Shown here in pieces: positions 49,170 through 60,531 of a stretch of 64,000 bases of DNA (its first letter is position 1; every line of letters starts with the position of its first letter). Made by a program: the position numbers and the translations under genes. The notes under the pieces are model-generated. The model was not told where the DNA came from and did not search any database. It saw only the letters and a program-made list of their open reading frames with translations. This DNA comes from Armillaria gallica (taxonomy: Eukaryota > Basidiomycota > Agaricomycetes > Agaricales > Physalacriaceae), in assembly GCA_037576215.1 (NCBI GenBank), contig JBANDB010000009.1, positions 1,116,001-1,180,000 on the forward strand, written 5' to 3'.

Positions 49170-49419
49170 TGTTATATGGTTCTATTCTCTTCGGTTTATC
49201 TCTGTTATTTCTTGAAGTCTTCGCCTCCATCCCCCTTTCTTTGTATTAACTCACTGTAACTTGTTACTGAGTCTTCTAACTCATAGTGTATTATGATTAG
49301 GAAATAGTCAGAGCCCTGTAGTATATAAAGATGTAACTACATAGTCTAAATTCAGAATTCTCTCACCCTTCTCATTGTCTGACCGGATTCAGGCCTGTCT
49401 TGATTAGAGCGATACCTCA
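49170..49419 (+). repeat. 3' LTR of gypsy 1
   Basis: 250 bp, differing from the 5' LTR at only a few positions, mostly C/T or G/A. Followed by AGAT, matching the AGAT before the 5' LTR. Confidence 0.9.
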
Positions 49420-50427
49420 AGATGATACAAGTGATGGTTGTGACTTTGACACACTGTAGGTTGTCTCATTCTGATATTTCAAAGGTAGTGCCATTATCCT
49501 CATTCATTATTACAACACACTTGACGAAGTCCTATCCAGATCACTATCAGCCTTGAAGAGATGCCCAGAAGTATATGCAAGGCCACCTTCCACCTACTTA
49601 CTACCTAGTGCCTAGTGCTGAGTGGACCAGTAGTGGTATGACCGAGGAAATATCATTGAGCATATTTTGGAGGCGATTTTGGGTCTGTTGAGTGTTGCTA
49701 AATTCAAATTGCATAACAGTACTCGTCGCTTATGAATATATCGTGAGCTTGCTCCCATATATAGAAGATGACTGGTTACAGGTCTAGTTCCCCCCTCCCC
49801 CACACCTGTCACTACCCTGCCTATGCCACCCATTGACCGACACGTTCGGACACAGCACTTGTCAGAAATGAGTTCATTTTACTCAACATTACTTGGATTG
49901 AATATGTAGTCTAGTTTTGTGCCATTTCCCTTATAATGTTGTGCGATGAGTGGGAAGATGGTAGTCGTTGGCTGGAGTGAGCGCAGCATCATCGGCATAG
50001 CCTGACAGGGGTGGAGCGTGACAATGGGACTCTGACTCCAAAGCTGACTTAAAATTACCGTTTAAGATTTTGGCAATGATCTAGCCAGAGGCACACAAAC
50101 GGACATCAAACATCAATTTACAGCTGCTTGCACAAAGCTTGACAGTTGCGGGTGTTTTGCACGAGAGAAGAGAGTGATCTGGATTTCCTCATCTCATCTC
50201 ATCATTACATGGCATGGTACCTTCAGGCATGCCAGACACAACGATACAGGTAACAGCACTATGAAGCCCAGACCTGACTACCCTCTACTTATTCCCCAAG
50301 CCACCTGAACAGTGCAGCTCTATGCTGTTGTAGAACTTGAAGACCTATAGACAGAAAACTCGAAATCATTAATGACCCTCCGGTACGTACCCTAGCCACC
50401 ACGGTAAACAGGAACCGCATAAAAGAA
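49420..50427. other. non-coding, contains right arm of inverted repeat
   Basis: Apart from the 44-bp repeat at 49729-49772, no gene or element was recognised. Confidence 0.5.
49729..49772 (-). repeat. right arm of the perfect 44-bp inverted repeat
   Basis: Exact reverse complement of 42171-42214. Similarity continues a few bases outward (TAACC and CTAGA on both sides). Confidence 0.85.
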
Positions 50428-50930
50428 GAAGCGGTGGGCCATCGCAGGGCATGGCAGATCCGAGTCCTGAAAATGGCGTGGGCGGCACAGGATGCATTGA
50501 ATGGTACAACATAATACTGTTATTGAGCTTGTACCAACCAACTGATAAATTTACAACGATCGTGACAAGGTGAAGAAAGCTCTGGTGTAAACAAAAAGAG
50601 AAGGAGCAGTATCCCCTGCTCTTCGGAGAGATTCACAGTTAACAGATATCAAGGTGGAGTGATACACCTCGAGTCTGGGCAATGACAGTGACAATGTCCA
50701 AGGAAACGACAAGGAATACATTCAAATTTCATCACGGTGAGGGTGAGGAATTGAATAGCCTTGGAAATAACACATGGTCACCAAGTAACAGGTGGAACAC
50801 TGGTGTGCGACAGAGAAGGCTGCTCAGAGGCATAATATCTGTGATTCAAATCAGTTGGCAGACTGAACTGAGAGGCCACACACCATCATGGCCTCAGATG
50901 GCCAGTCCTGCCAAAAAGGTTCAGCCAACT
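50428..50930 (+). mobile_element. 1.15-kb interspersed repeat, copy 2 (truncated)
   Basis: Matches the reverse complement of about 27150-27654, including the GAAGCGGTGGGCC start and the MASPAKKVQ coding start at 50899. The match stops at 50930, where the 5' end of gypsy 2 begins, so gypsy 2 probably inserted into this repeat. Confidence 0.6.
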
Positions 50931-51473
50931 GTAAGCTGATGCTTACAACATAGACTGACGCATACTGATCTCCAATCGTGGATCTTGGACCGCTACCCCA
51001 ACTGATCCCATGGCACTATATCTCACCTGCCGTGCCCCATAGCCTGCTTGCCTCATTGCTTGGGACTGTAGACATTGTGGCACTTCTTCTTCCTATATAT
51101 ACACGTAGGTACGCATATATACTTCTTTCTTCCTTCCCCCCATCATCTCCCCTATATGTTGCCCTGTCTCCTTTCACCTCTTTCACCCCTTGTTCTTCCC
51201 TTACATACTGTAGACACACCCAATCGGAGTTTGTTCCCATTTGTTTCTGTGTGTTCGTGAGTCTCCTTCAGTGTGGGCCGCTCTCGGAAGAGAGCTGCCT
51301 TCCACTTTTTTTTTGAATGCTAAATCAAACTCCCGCTAAACTTCACTGTTGCTCTAGCTTCACTTGATTAACTTGCCTTTACACTTCCTTCACTCTCACC
51401 CTTCGCTCGTCGCACTCGCCTTTTGCACATCGCTTCCAACGCCCAAAAAGTTCCTTGTTTGTACCTTGCCTTT

Positions 51474-51667
51474 GCTTCGCTCATAGCTCAGTGACCTTAG
51501 CCACACATATAGTCAGCTTAAACCATCAAACTGTCGACTACTCGCTCACCTAAGGTCACATCCTTACCTGGCTTCGCTCATAGCTCAGTGACCTTAGCCA
51601 CACATATAGTCAGCTTAAACCATCAAACTGTCGACTACTCGCTCACCTAAGGTCACATCCTTACCTG
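51474..51667. repeat. 97-bp perfect tandem duplication
   Basis: 51474-51570 and 51571-51667 appear identical. They lie in the leader between the presumed LTR and the Gag ATG at 51685. Confidence 0.88.
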
Positions 51668-51684
51668 GAAGACTTATTCCCCCA

Positions 51685-52774
51685 ATGGCTTGCTCCTCAT
51701 CTTGTGCTGCTGCTCCCACCACTCCACCAGCTCCTCGCATCATAAACTGTTCCCCTTCACCTGTAGCCATTCATTCTCGTTCTCCCTCTACCGCTTCCGA
51801 TAGTTCTTCCGATGATTCCAATGCAATGGCTCCTCCCAGTACCCAACACATCATCCCTGGTACCTCTAAGACACCCGTTCACTTCACAGAAGGTCCTGTA
51901 TCACTCGCCTTATTCAAAGAATATGCCGAACACATACAGATCTATCTACATGAGTATCACGAGAAGATCACTGAGGATGCTGTCATCCCAAAGATTATTT
52001 CTGGTTTGCACTGCAGGGAACTTCGCATGGCATATCTCCTTGATCGGACTGCACATGATACTATGATGCTAAACAACTTCCTCAATGCTCTTCGCCTGCA
52101 CTGCTTCAGTCCTGACTGGGTGCTGAACCAAGCTCAGAAAGTGAAGACAATGAAACAGGCAGGCCAACCAACCAACCAGTGGTTCGCTAGCATCTTTGCA
52201 GTGAGCCGCATCCTCACTGGTCTCCCTGAGGAGATCAAAGACCCTGAACTCATCACTTTCCTTGTTGACGCAATGGATTCTGGACTTCGTGCTGCCTTGT
52301 CAATGGATGCTCATGATCTGTCTAACAAAATCAAGGTGGGCACTGCTGTCAAGGCTAATGGCAAGACTTTTGCTAAATGGCAAGCACTTGTCAACAAGGC
52401 TGATCAACAGCTCAGACAAAATGACGTTCGATTGCTTGAACTTGTCCATGCAAAGATCCCCTCCTTTTCCTAAGTGAATGACTTCCAAACTAATGCTACC
52501 TCATCTACCTACAATGCATCATCTTCTTATGCACAGATCCCTCCCCACCCTGTGGCTAGTGCTGCTGCTCTTCCAATGTTCCCTCCTGCCTTCACGAATC
52601 AGAATTCAAATTTTATAAACACTGTTACTACTCAACAACACAAGCTGTCAGCTGAAGAGCTGTTCACACTAGCCGAACTTGCCCACAGTTGTCTGAAGTG
52701 CCTTATGCTGTTCCAACAACACATTTCCTGCTCTGGTCTTTGCGACAGTCCCACTCTCACCCCTGGCATGCCGG
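51685..52774 (+). pseudogene. gypsy 2 Gag
   Basis: 262 codons from the ATG at 51685 to a TAA at 52471. The frame then continues open to the LTR insertion at 52775. It has a Ser/Pro-rich N-terminus, a helical capsid-like core (VSLALFKEYAEHIQIYLHEY, NQAQKVKTMKQAGQPTNQWF, LPEEIKDPELITFLVDAM) and a CxxC-x7-H-type cysteine motif (SCLKCLMLFQQHISC) just before the insertion. The TAA and the insertion make it non-functional. Confidence 0.75.
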
Positions 52775-54097
52775 TGATGAGCCTCAAAGCTCTGTGCGCT
52801 CTGAAATCGCGGACACCACTTACAATTTATCGCCTATCTCCCTTATGTGGCCTTTCACTAAACCAAACGTTGCAAGTCTGGCACAGGTCGAATCATATTA
52901 AATTTCCCACTCCACGCGAACTTTCACTCCGATATCTATGAGTCATTGTGCCTCAAGGCACATTGATTGCCAATCCTTCTGCAGTAAATTAGACACGCAT
53001 CATTATTCTGGGCCTTTGCACGTGGACAGAGCCATACGGTCACATGGTTTAACTACGCGTAGGCTATGCATAGCTACGGATTCTCAAGAGGCCATATGGA
53101 TACGCCTTTACAGCTTAGAAATATAGTAGAGATTAGTGAGCCATTAACTGCGGCTGAGTAAGTAGTAAGTAAATTAGTAAACCTTCAGTAGCTTTATTAG
53201 GCTACGCAAACTTTTAATAAGTATGCACAGTAGAGTAGCACACGGTATAGTGAACTACGGTTATAAATAGTTCGCTACGCTCACAAATCATGTACTGCGG
53301 TTATCAAGCAAGGTAAAAGTTCGCTTACTTAGCAAATACAGTTCTGTAGTATAAAAGAAAATGGCCTGTAGATAGAAAAAGGACAGTTCTCCATAGAGGA
53401 TACACACACCACACATACCACCCAATACACGCGAATTAAAGTTAATATCTCTACGTTCTTAAGAGATATAACACTTTGCGAAGTTTTCTCTAAACTCGCT
53501 AGCTACCAAGTGTTAAATAACTTGATTCATGTCCTCTCGTCCAAAACACAAGCAAGGGTATTATATAAAGACTACCTTGTTTGTCATCCTCCTGTCATAA
53601 ATTTGCATACCTGAAGACTTCAAAGGGTAATCCGTAGCTAGGGTTCCGAACTTTAGTCTCTAACACCAACAGCATACTGTTCCTATAAGTTAGGAACGAT
53701 ACTAATTCGAGTTTCTCTAGATAAGCCAGCTCCATCTCTGCGTTTCTCTAAAAGAAAGCACGCGAGCATAGGAAAATATCTTCTACCGGAACCGTAGCCA
53801 GGATTCCGACACCAAATAGTTCACGCCACATCTAGGTTGCCCCCGCTCAGCATACACCCACGTTTACGCACCTTTTCCCTTCCAGGAAAATTCGTGTACA
53901 TACCTTGAGCCTCTGAACAGCCTTCAGAGAATCATAACAAAGCGTAGCAACACGCCGCTACACCACCAGGAAGCTACAGTCACCGCACGGAGGTGCAAGA
54001 CTAGACTCGCTAGAACCTGCCTTCAGATTCTGTGCTTGACTACACTCGCCGTTACAGGTCTTGTGTTTTCTGCCCACAGGAGTCTTTAGGTTCATCA
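52775..54097. mobile_element. 1,323-bp solo-LTR-like insertion in gypsy 2
   Basis: Same family as 45191-46558. It begins TGATGAGCCTC, ends GGTTCATCA, and has a near-identical last 280 bp. GTATAAAAG near 53352 is in the position of the TATA of the first copy. Flanks are CCGG on the left and CCAG on the right, a 4-bp duplication with one change. Skipping it rejoins the gypsy 2 frame exactly (to GYQPCDVKWVNEW). Confidence 0.78.
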
Positions 54098-54101
54098 CCA
54101 G

Positions 54102-55871
54102 GTTATCAGCCCTGTGATGTTAAATGGGTTAATGAATGGACTCACCTAAATCCTGCAGGTTTCGAGAATTGTAATGCCAGAGCCCCCCCTGCTGCACCCA
54201 GGGTCCCTTACATGATCACGCAGGACACCATCCGACATGGCATCAAAAGAGCTCAGGGTCATGGTTGTCAGGTTCCGTCTTGTTTCCTCACCAACGATAT
54301 CTCTATCACATCTGGAACACCTGTTGTGCATGTTAACCTCCCTCAAGCTCCTCTTCCTGCAAATTACGCTGCTCCTATTATGCACTGGCACAACTTTCCT
54401 CCTTGAGCTCCTTCTCGTACTGCCCACATGCCTGAATACAGCACTTCCACCATCATAGGGTACTCGGATGATTCGTCTGATTCATCTGATGATCGCCGCT
54501 CGCCCTCACCCCATCATCATAACACTAGGAGGTGTCAATATACCAACTCTCCCAAGTATGATCGAAGCATGGCCTCCACTTCAGCATGCTGTCGCTCTGA
54601 TTCTTCGGACACTGACCAGGTTCACCGTCGCAGGCATAGTGCTGATGCTGTCTGCACCGATGAGCACATCAATGATACTGCTGATAATGCTGCTAGCGAC
54701 ATCCCAGATGTCGTGTTAGATGAAACGGCTCTTGAGAATGAGGTATGTTCTCCCCATGTCATTGGTGCCATCCAGTCTCCCGCTACCCCTGCTGCTCCGT
54801 TCACTGTCCCTCATTTGATCTGGAAGTGTTCTGTTGAAGATCGCTTGAGTTCCTTCTTGCCTCACCGTTCTGTTTCTGCATTATTAGATCATGGCTCACC
54901 AGTGATTTTGATTAGAGAGTCATTGGTCGTTTCTTTGAATCTGCACCGCCGTAGACTTCATGAGCCTTTCATCATGGATACTGCTACTCCTTCCGCTACT
55001 TCGACTTCTGCCCTCAACAAATGGGTCAAAATCCAATTGCACAATCCCTTGAACCACTGGTCTTCATCTTCTGTACATGCCATTGTTGCTCCCTCTCTTT
55101 GCACAGATATCATTCTCAGACTCCCGTTTCTTGCACATAATAATATTGTCGTCGATGCTTCAGCCAGAACAGTGGTTCATAAACCTTCAGGCTTTAATCT
55201 CCTTTCTCTTCCTTCACCTGTTTTACCGCTTCCTCCCCCTTGTCCTACCTTGAAGCAATCGCTATTAGCTACTTGTTCAAATGTTAAACTTCTTTGCGCT
55301 GAATTAAACTCTGTTTGCACCCAAAGAAAAATTTCTGTAGATTCCAGCTGTGAACCTGTTAAGTCTGTAGATGTAATTGCTGCTGTCCGTTTGCAGATTG
55401 AATGTCTGGCTGCACAAGAGGAACTTGATAAGCTTGGGATCAAGGTGAAGGAGGACTACACCGAAGTGTTCTCCCCTCTGCCTCACATTGATGACATGCC
55501 AGACAAGATCACCTGCAAGATAGAACTCGTGGATGCTTCAAAAACTATCACTTCCCATTCTTACAATTGTCCTCACAAATTCCGCTCTGCATGGCAGACT
55601 TTGATTCAACAGCACCTGGATGCTGGTCATATTCATCCCTCTTCTTTGCCTTATGCTTCTCCTGCATTTCTGATCCCTAAGCCTGACTCTGTCATACTAC
55701 CAAGATGGGTAAACGACTATTGACAACTCAACGCTAATATTGTGACAGACTGTTATCCTCTACACCACATTGATGATATTCTCGCTGATGTGGGTACCAG
55801 AAAGATTTGGTCTAAACTTGACATGACAGATAGCTTCTTCCACACAAAGATGCATCCTGATAGCATTCCGC
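54102..55871 (+). pseudogene. gypsy 2 protease and partial reverse transcriptase
   Basis: The frame runs in phase with Gag, broken by TGA at 54404 and 55721. The protease-like segment has an ALLDHGSPVILI active-site region (DHG instead of DTG/DSG) and IILRLPFLAHNNIVVD. A linker precedes RT, which reads ASPAFLIPKP, PRWVNDY then TGA then QLNA (Arg expected), CYPLHHIDDILADVG and WSKLDMTDSFFHTKMHPDSI. The sequence then passes into the third element, so the catalytic YxDD part is missing. Confidence 0.8.
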
Positions 55872-57619
55872 TGATGCGCTCGGTAACGGCGAGTGGCAAA
55901 TGGACTAGAGGCTGGCAATGAACACCAACAACACTAAACCAATCACTAACTCTACACTTATCACCAATGTATTGAATTCGGGCGTTTCGAGTATGATAGA
56001 AGCACTCTGCAGACTTCAATAATCAAGGAAAGTTGTTTAAAGACGTTTTATTTCGTTACTAGTGAGCTATACAAGCGTACTACTCGCACTAGTGGGGTTT
56101 GTAAGACACAATTGGATGAATAGTGACTCGACTTGAGCTACTGTGCTCGCTCTGACTGGGACTGCTTCAAACTAGTGGCTCTCTTGGCCCTATAATGTCT
56201 TACAAGTGAATAAACACTTGACTAGTCGCTTTCTAGGCAGACTAGTGGCGCTCTTGGCCTAAGAATAATACTTTAAACTTCGAGAACTTGCTTGAACTAA
56301 CTTCGAAACACTCTTGGCCTTTGCAGGACACAAAAGATTACTCTAAGACACTTCTATTCACTCAATGCTATGGTAACTTAGCGACTAGTAGCCGCTTCGT
56401 CGAGGTTAAGCACAAAAGCCTTTAATTGGGGCACTAGATACTGACTAGTAGGTCACAATTTCGGGGATGGCTTGCCTGAGCCGTGCGTGCGCCTATTCTA
56501 CTACTTATATACTGACAAACAAGGTACGATCGAGATATAAATAACTGACTAGAGGGGTATTATTGATAAGGATTTCTTGGCTAGTCACGAATAATGGTGA
56601 ATAATCATGCAATAGTCGGTCTAGAAACGATCGCTTGCTGACTAGTGAGCCTAGGAGCTCCGCTAGCGGTGGTATTCCATGTCCTGGGCCCAGCGACGCT
56701 CCACTAGTGCCAAGGATAAATGACTAGCCAGGCGAGCGTGCCTGTAACAGCTGTCGATCGTGATCGAAGATGCAGCCCAGCTATACTAGTACCGATCGCA
56801 ATGGATCTGTATCGCACCCGGCGGATCTACCGCAAGGTTAATCCGTTGCTAATTCATTTCTAAGTCCTGTTTGAGATTGCCGCGTGACTAGTTAACCTGA
56901 CTTAGGCGTTTATGCCCAGAGCGGCTCGCTAGTGACTGAGCTTCACGAGATTTGTGTCCTCTGCTTCTTGTTTGGTGCGCTAGTCGCGTTACTTGTCCAC
57001 TAGTGGCCGTATTCACTTAGCCCTGTTAGCATTCAAGTCACTAGTATGGCCGGCTGGTAGATTTAACCCACTAGTGGTATCGCATCTAAGTCCTGGCTCT
57101 ACTAGTCGCATACTAGTCTAACTATCAGCTTCGAAGCCTCAGCTATAGTCCTTTAAGTATCACTAATGTAAGATAGATATGCAATAGTATTATTATAAAA
57201 TCGCAAAATCTAGGTGTGAACGCGTAGACAGTGTATCATCTCCCCCATACTGTAATAATGACTGTCCCCAGTCATCTAAGTCCCTTTTTGTACTTAGCAG
57301 TATGTCCTACTAGTGGCCCGTTGCTAATTCTTTCGAGGTCACAGGTCTCGATCACGTTTCAGTCACTAAGTCCGACTGGCACTTGGCCATCAATGATCAT
57401 CAAATTCACTTAATGATTTTCAGGTTCCCGCATGACAGCGCAAATCTTGCTTTGCTAGGACGGTTTCTTATCTTATTCATTCGTTCTCATTGCATGCTAC
57501 AGCTACTAGTAGTGTATGAGCAACTACTGTGATCGAGGAGGTTGCTAGCCGCACCGCCGGCACAGCCGTTTCAAGCTCAGCTTGGAAAACTGTATTGAAT
57601 CAAACCTAAGTCCGACTTC
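55872..57619. other. non-coding left end of element 3, probable LTR
   Basis: About 1.75 kb without a credible coding frame. By eye it contains about 18 ACTAGT sites, plus several (T)CTAAGTCC repeats (about 56862, 57085, 57275, 57375, 57607). It begins TG, as expected for an LTR edge, but the partner LTR is outside the window. Confidence 0.4.
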
Positions 57620-57626
57620 TATAAAA
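57620..57626 (+). promoter_or_regulatory. TATA-box candidate for the 550-aa gene
   Basis: TATAAAA lies 75 bp before the ATG at 57695 and is preceded by CTAAGTCCGAC. Confidence 0.45.
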
Positions 57627-57694
57627 TTTCATTGCTGGCTCCTCCCGTTGACTATTCGTCCTTAGTCTTCACTAGTGTTCCTCTCTTTTCACTC

Positions 57695-59854
57695 ATGAGG
57701 CCCAAGGATTTCGCTGCTGGGGTCAATCGACTCCGTCCCTTTCTCAATCCAGACAAGCGTGGTCAATGCCGGCCGAAAGAACTCTCTCAGGCGTTAAAAG
57801 ATGGCACTCCCTTCTTGGTACGCGAATCCTTTACTATTGCTGTCGGTCCTTGCTAAAATTTTCCTCTTTGCAATTCTTTTTAGATCAGCATCCTGAAACT
57901 TTCTCGTGAGGACAAAGCACATCCGGCTGCGTCCTTCGCACGCGACCTGCTTTACACCTGCGAGACCATTGTCGCCGAACTCCCGGCGAACTTGCAACTT
58001 CCTAGCTTCGACGGCTGGGAGCTAAAGATGCGCGAACGGTCTGGGGTGCGTACTATTGTCTTTTCTTTTCCTTTCCTTCGATTGGACAATCCCTCCCAGC
58101 GTGCCAAAATCGAGGAAGATACTCCGCTGCCCGACATTTTCCTTTCCGCATTATCCAAACCCAAGGGTCGTAAACGTCCAGCCTCCCCAGTCGATGATTC
58201 AGGCGACCAGGATGCTTCCGCCGATGATGATGACGAAGGAGGGGGCGACGCCACTAGTGAGGAGAATGGAACCGACGACGGAGGTGAGGAAGAATTGGAC
58301 GAGTCTGAGGAGGATATCCTCCCCCAGGTCAGTCGTCGATCTCTTTCATGTTTCGCTTATCGATTCACTCTTTTTACGTAGCACACTGGTGGTAAAGGTG
58401 CTCCCAAGCTCAAGGCTCGGTCACCTGGCAAAGCTTCCTCCACTAGTGGCCCTGCTCCTCTGGTATGTACTTTCGTTTTCTTGCTTGCCGTCTACTTAGG
58501 TGGCTGCCTCGGTTTAGGTTAAAGGCACTTCCAAGCACCAAAAGCAGAAGGCGTCGTCACATAAAAAGAAGTTCACCTATCCCAAGGAACCCGAGGTCGG
58601 CCTCTCGATTACTGTACCGATTGGTCCGCCTAAGAAGGCCGCGAGGACCCAGCCTGGTTCAGTGAAGGACGAACCTGCTCCCAGTAAGCCTTCTTTCCTT
58701 GCGTCATAGTGTTCTCTCTGGCTGACTACTTGACTAGTGGCCAGTAGTTCCCGTGGTACGCGGTCCTCGCAGCGAGTCGTTGCCAAGGAGGAGAAGCCTG
58801 TGGCTTCCTCGTCCAAGGTAGCAGCCCCTGCCACGGTAACTATCAAGAACAAGAAGCATTTAGCTTTCGGCAGTCAGTTTTCTAAATCATTCTTCGCATT
58901 TCTCCTCTGACTAGCAGGTTTTCAGCGCACCGGTATGGTAGAGAGGTTCCAGTCCCCGTTAAAGATGAGGTAATCGATCCCATCTTACAGGCGTCGATTG
59001 TGGTGAGTATTTCTCCTCCCTTTCCTACGCTTCCGCTTACTCCCTACTTCGCTTTACCAGCCTCGGTATGGATGCGCTCAATGTTCTTCTAGCGTCCAAA
59101 ACCAAGCCTGCATCTTCTTGGGGTGGGGCAAACGCTGCAACAATTGCGAGGCAGCTACCAAGAGCCTCTGTTCCTTCCGTGCAGAGCCTCTTCAGCGTTA
59201 CTTTGCTCGTAAGGAACTGGCAAAGTTTGTTGAGGCAACCCCTGATAGTACGTTCGTTTCTTGTGATTTCTTTTGGTTGCTAATCTTGTTTTTCACTCCT
59301 GAAGACGTTCGTACTTCCATCAGCCGTACAACCACCGCTCTCCAAGTTTTTGAAAACTGTGCAAACGCCGCTGCTCACGCTGCGCAGCAATACCGTGCCT
59401 CCTTGGAAGAGACCCTTGGTATCTGTCAGGATGCTGCCATCAGCAAAGGGAGGGGTGCTCTCCGCAGAATCGTCTTTGAGAGCCAGGACTTCGACGAACA
59501 ACTGCGGGTGGCTCTCCTTAAGCTTGAACGGTCTTCTCCCATTCCTTCGGACGCTAGTACGTTTGCCACCTCTCGTGTTCGCTTTCTTCTTTCCTGATCA
59601 TGTTGCCTTCAGCCAGCGGGACCCGTTCATTCGAGAGCGTCGCTGCTCCAGCTTCCCACCATCCCCTTCTTAGGGGCGAACGGCCTCTCTCTCCCATCGT
59701 CGAGGGTCCCAGAATCGCTACTCTTCCAGTTCCGTCTCGGGAGGCTAGTGTGGTGGCTAAAGGGGACTCAGGCGATGAAGTCGACGCACTCGTTGATCAA
59801 ATCACAAGCTCCCCCGTTCGTCCTTCTCCTGATGGTGCGCCAGGGGTGGCTTGA
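57695..59854 (+). CDS. 550-aa accessory protein with Cys-rich cluster
   Basis: Ten exons: 57695-57817, 57884-58045, 58100-58327, 58382-58462, 58518-58683, 58738-58872, 58926-59002, 59061-59247, 59305-59556 and 59613-59854. All nine introns are 53-66 bp with matching phases. After a helical N-terminus come an acidic stretch (DDDDEGGGDATSEENG, residues about 150-165) and Lys/Ser-rich linkers. A cysteine cluster follows (CAQCSSSVQNQAC, then GKRCNNCE, then SLCSF; about 328-357), spaced like a zinc-binding module. A helical segment (ALQVFENCANAAAHAAQQY) and a Ser/Pro-rich end follow. Basic and acidic regions suggest a nuclear protein. No family recognised. ACTAGT sites occur in both exons and introns. 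No stop or frameshift, unlike the neighbouring pol. Confidence 0.75.
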
Positions 59855-60410
59855 TCTGTCAGCCTTGGGCTTTTTAAAATGCGAACGTTTTCACTATAGT
59901 TTTCTGTGCACGCCTTTAGGGCATATGTTTCTTTCTTATTAACTAGTGCCATAAGTGTGGATAGGCACCTAAATACAAATATTTTCGTATGCTTGCTCTC
60001 TCTGTGCGATGTGAGGTCATTTTGTAAGGAATACATCTAAGTCCCTTTTCCCATGAGACTAGTGAAGCTCTTGCCCAATCGAGGTGTTTTAATCATCTTG
60101 CAAGGTCACTAGTGACCCTAAAGGGGACTAGTGAACTCGTTCAAAATTACAAGTCCACTAGTGACTTAGAATTTCCACTAGTGTCCGATCGTGATTGCAC
60201 TATTGGCGATCGATTAGATCTTGGTTCGATTCCTTCATCACTAGTCATTTCAATTCGACTGGGGTATTCCTTTTGACAGGTCGATATTGCGTGAGCGGTG
60301 TTATTTGTGGTCTGGACCTTAGTAATTTATCATTGAAATTCCTCGGAAATTTTCGCGAAATTTTTCGTCGAGATATTTACTAAGTCCAAGCGCACGGTTC
60401 TCCCCCACAC
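59855..60410. other. intergenic, dense ACTAGT motifs
   Basis: By eye at least seven ACTAGT sites between 59940 and 60245, several as CCACTAGTG or TCACTAGTG. CATCTAAGTCCCTTTT at about 60034 repeats the same string at about 57273. No coding pattern. Confidence 0.6.
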
Positions 60411-60417
60411 TATAAAT
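60411..60417 (+). promoter_or_regulatory. TATA-box candidate for the 409-aa gene
   Basis: TATAAAT lies 121 bp before the ATG at 60532. As for the upstream gene, an AAGTCC motif lies just before it (about 60382). Confidence 0.4.
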
Positions 60418-60531
60418 TCAACGTCCTCGTTGACTAGTCACTTTGTCGTCTCACTAGTGGACTTCTTTCCGTGACTAGCTTCATCACTCAAAAGGTTTTC
60501 CAACTTTCTATCAAAATTCTTGTTACTAGTC

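Larger units (their letters stand above)
42310..49419 (+). mobile_element. Ty3/gypsy LTR retrotransposon 1, decayed and interrupted
   Basis: Two 250-bp LTRs (42310-42559 and 49170-49419; TG..CA, a handful of differences) flank gag-pol in the order Gag, CCHC knuckle, protease, reverse transcriptase, RNase H, integrase. That order is typical of Ty3/gypsy. The insertion is flanked by AGAT on both sides. A purine run (AGGGAAA) precedes the 3' LTR. A primer-binding site was not recognised. The internal region has many stops, two frameshifts and a 1,368-bp insertion, so it cannot move on its own. Confidence 0.9.
50931..55871 (+). mobile_element. Ty3/gypsy retrotransposon 2, truncated
   Basis: The left end, TGTAAGCTGATGCTTACA at 50931, is palindromic and looks like an LTR start. 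A CCTATATATACACG TATA candidate lies near 51102. Gag, protease and the start of RT follow in one frame. The element ends abruptly at 55871 inside RT, where a third element starts, and no 3' LTR is in view. The extent of the 5' LTR could not be fixed without its partner. Confidence 0.7.

Noticed and set aside
56030..57620. ACTAGT enrichment as a simple tandem satellite
   Set aside because: Spacing between motifs is irregular and the DNA between them is not repeated, so it is not a satellite array.
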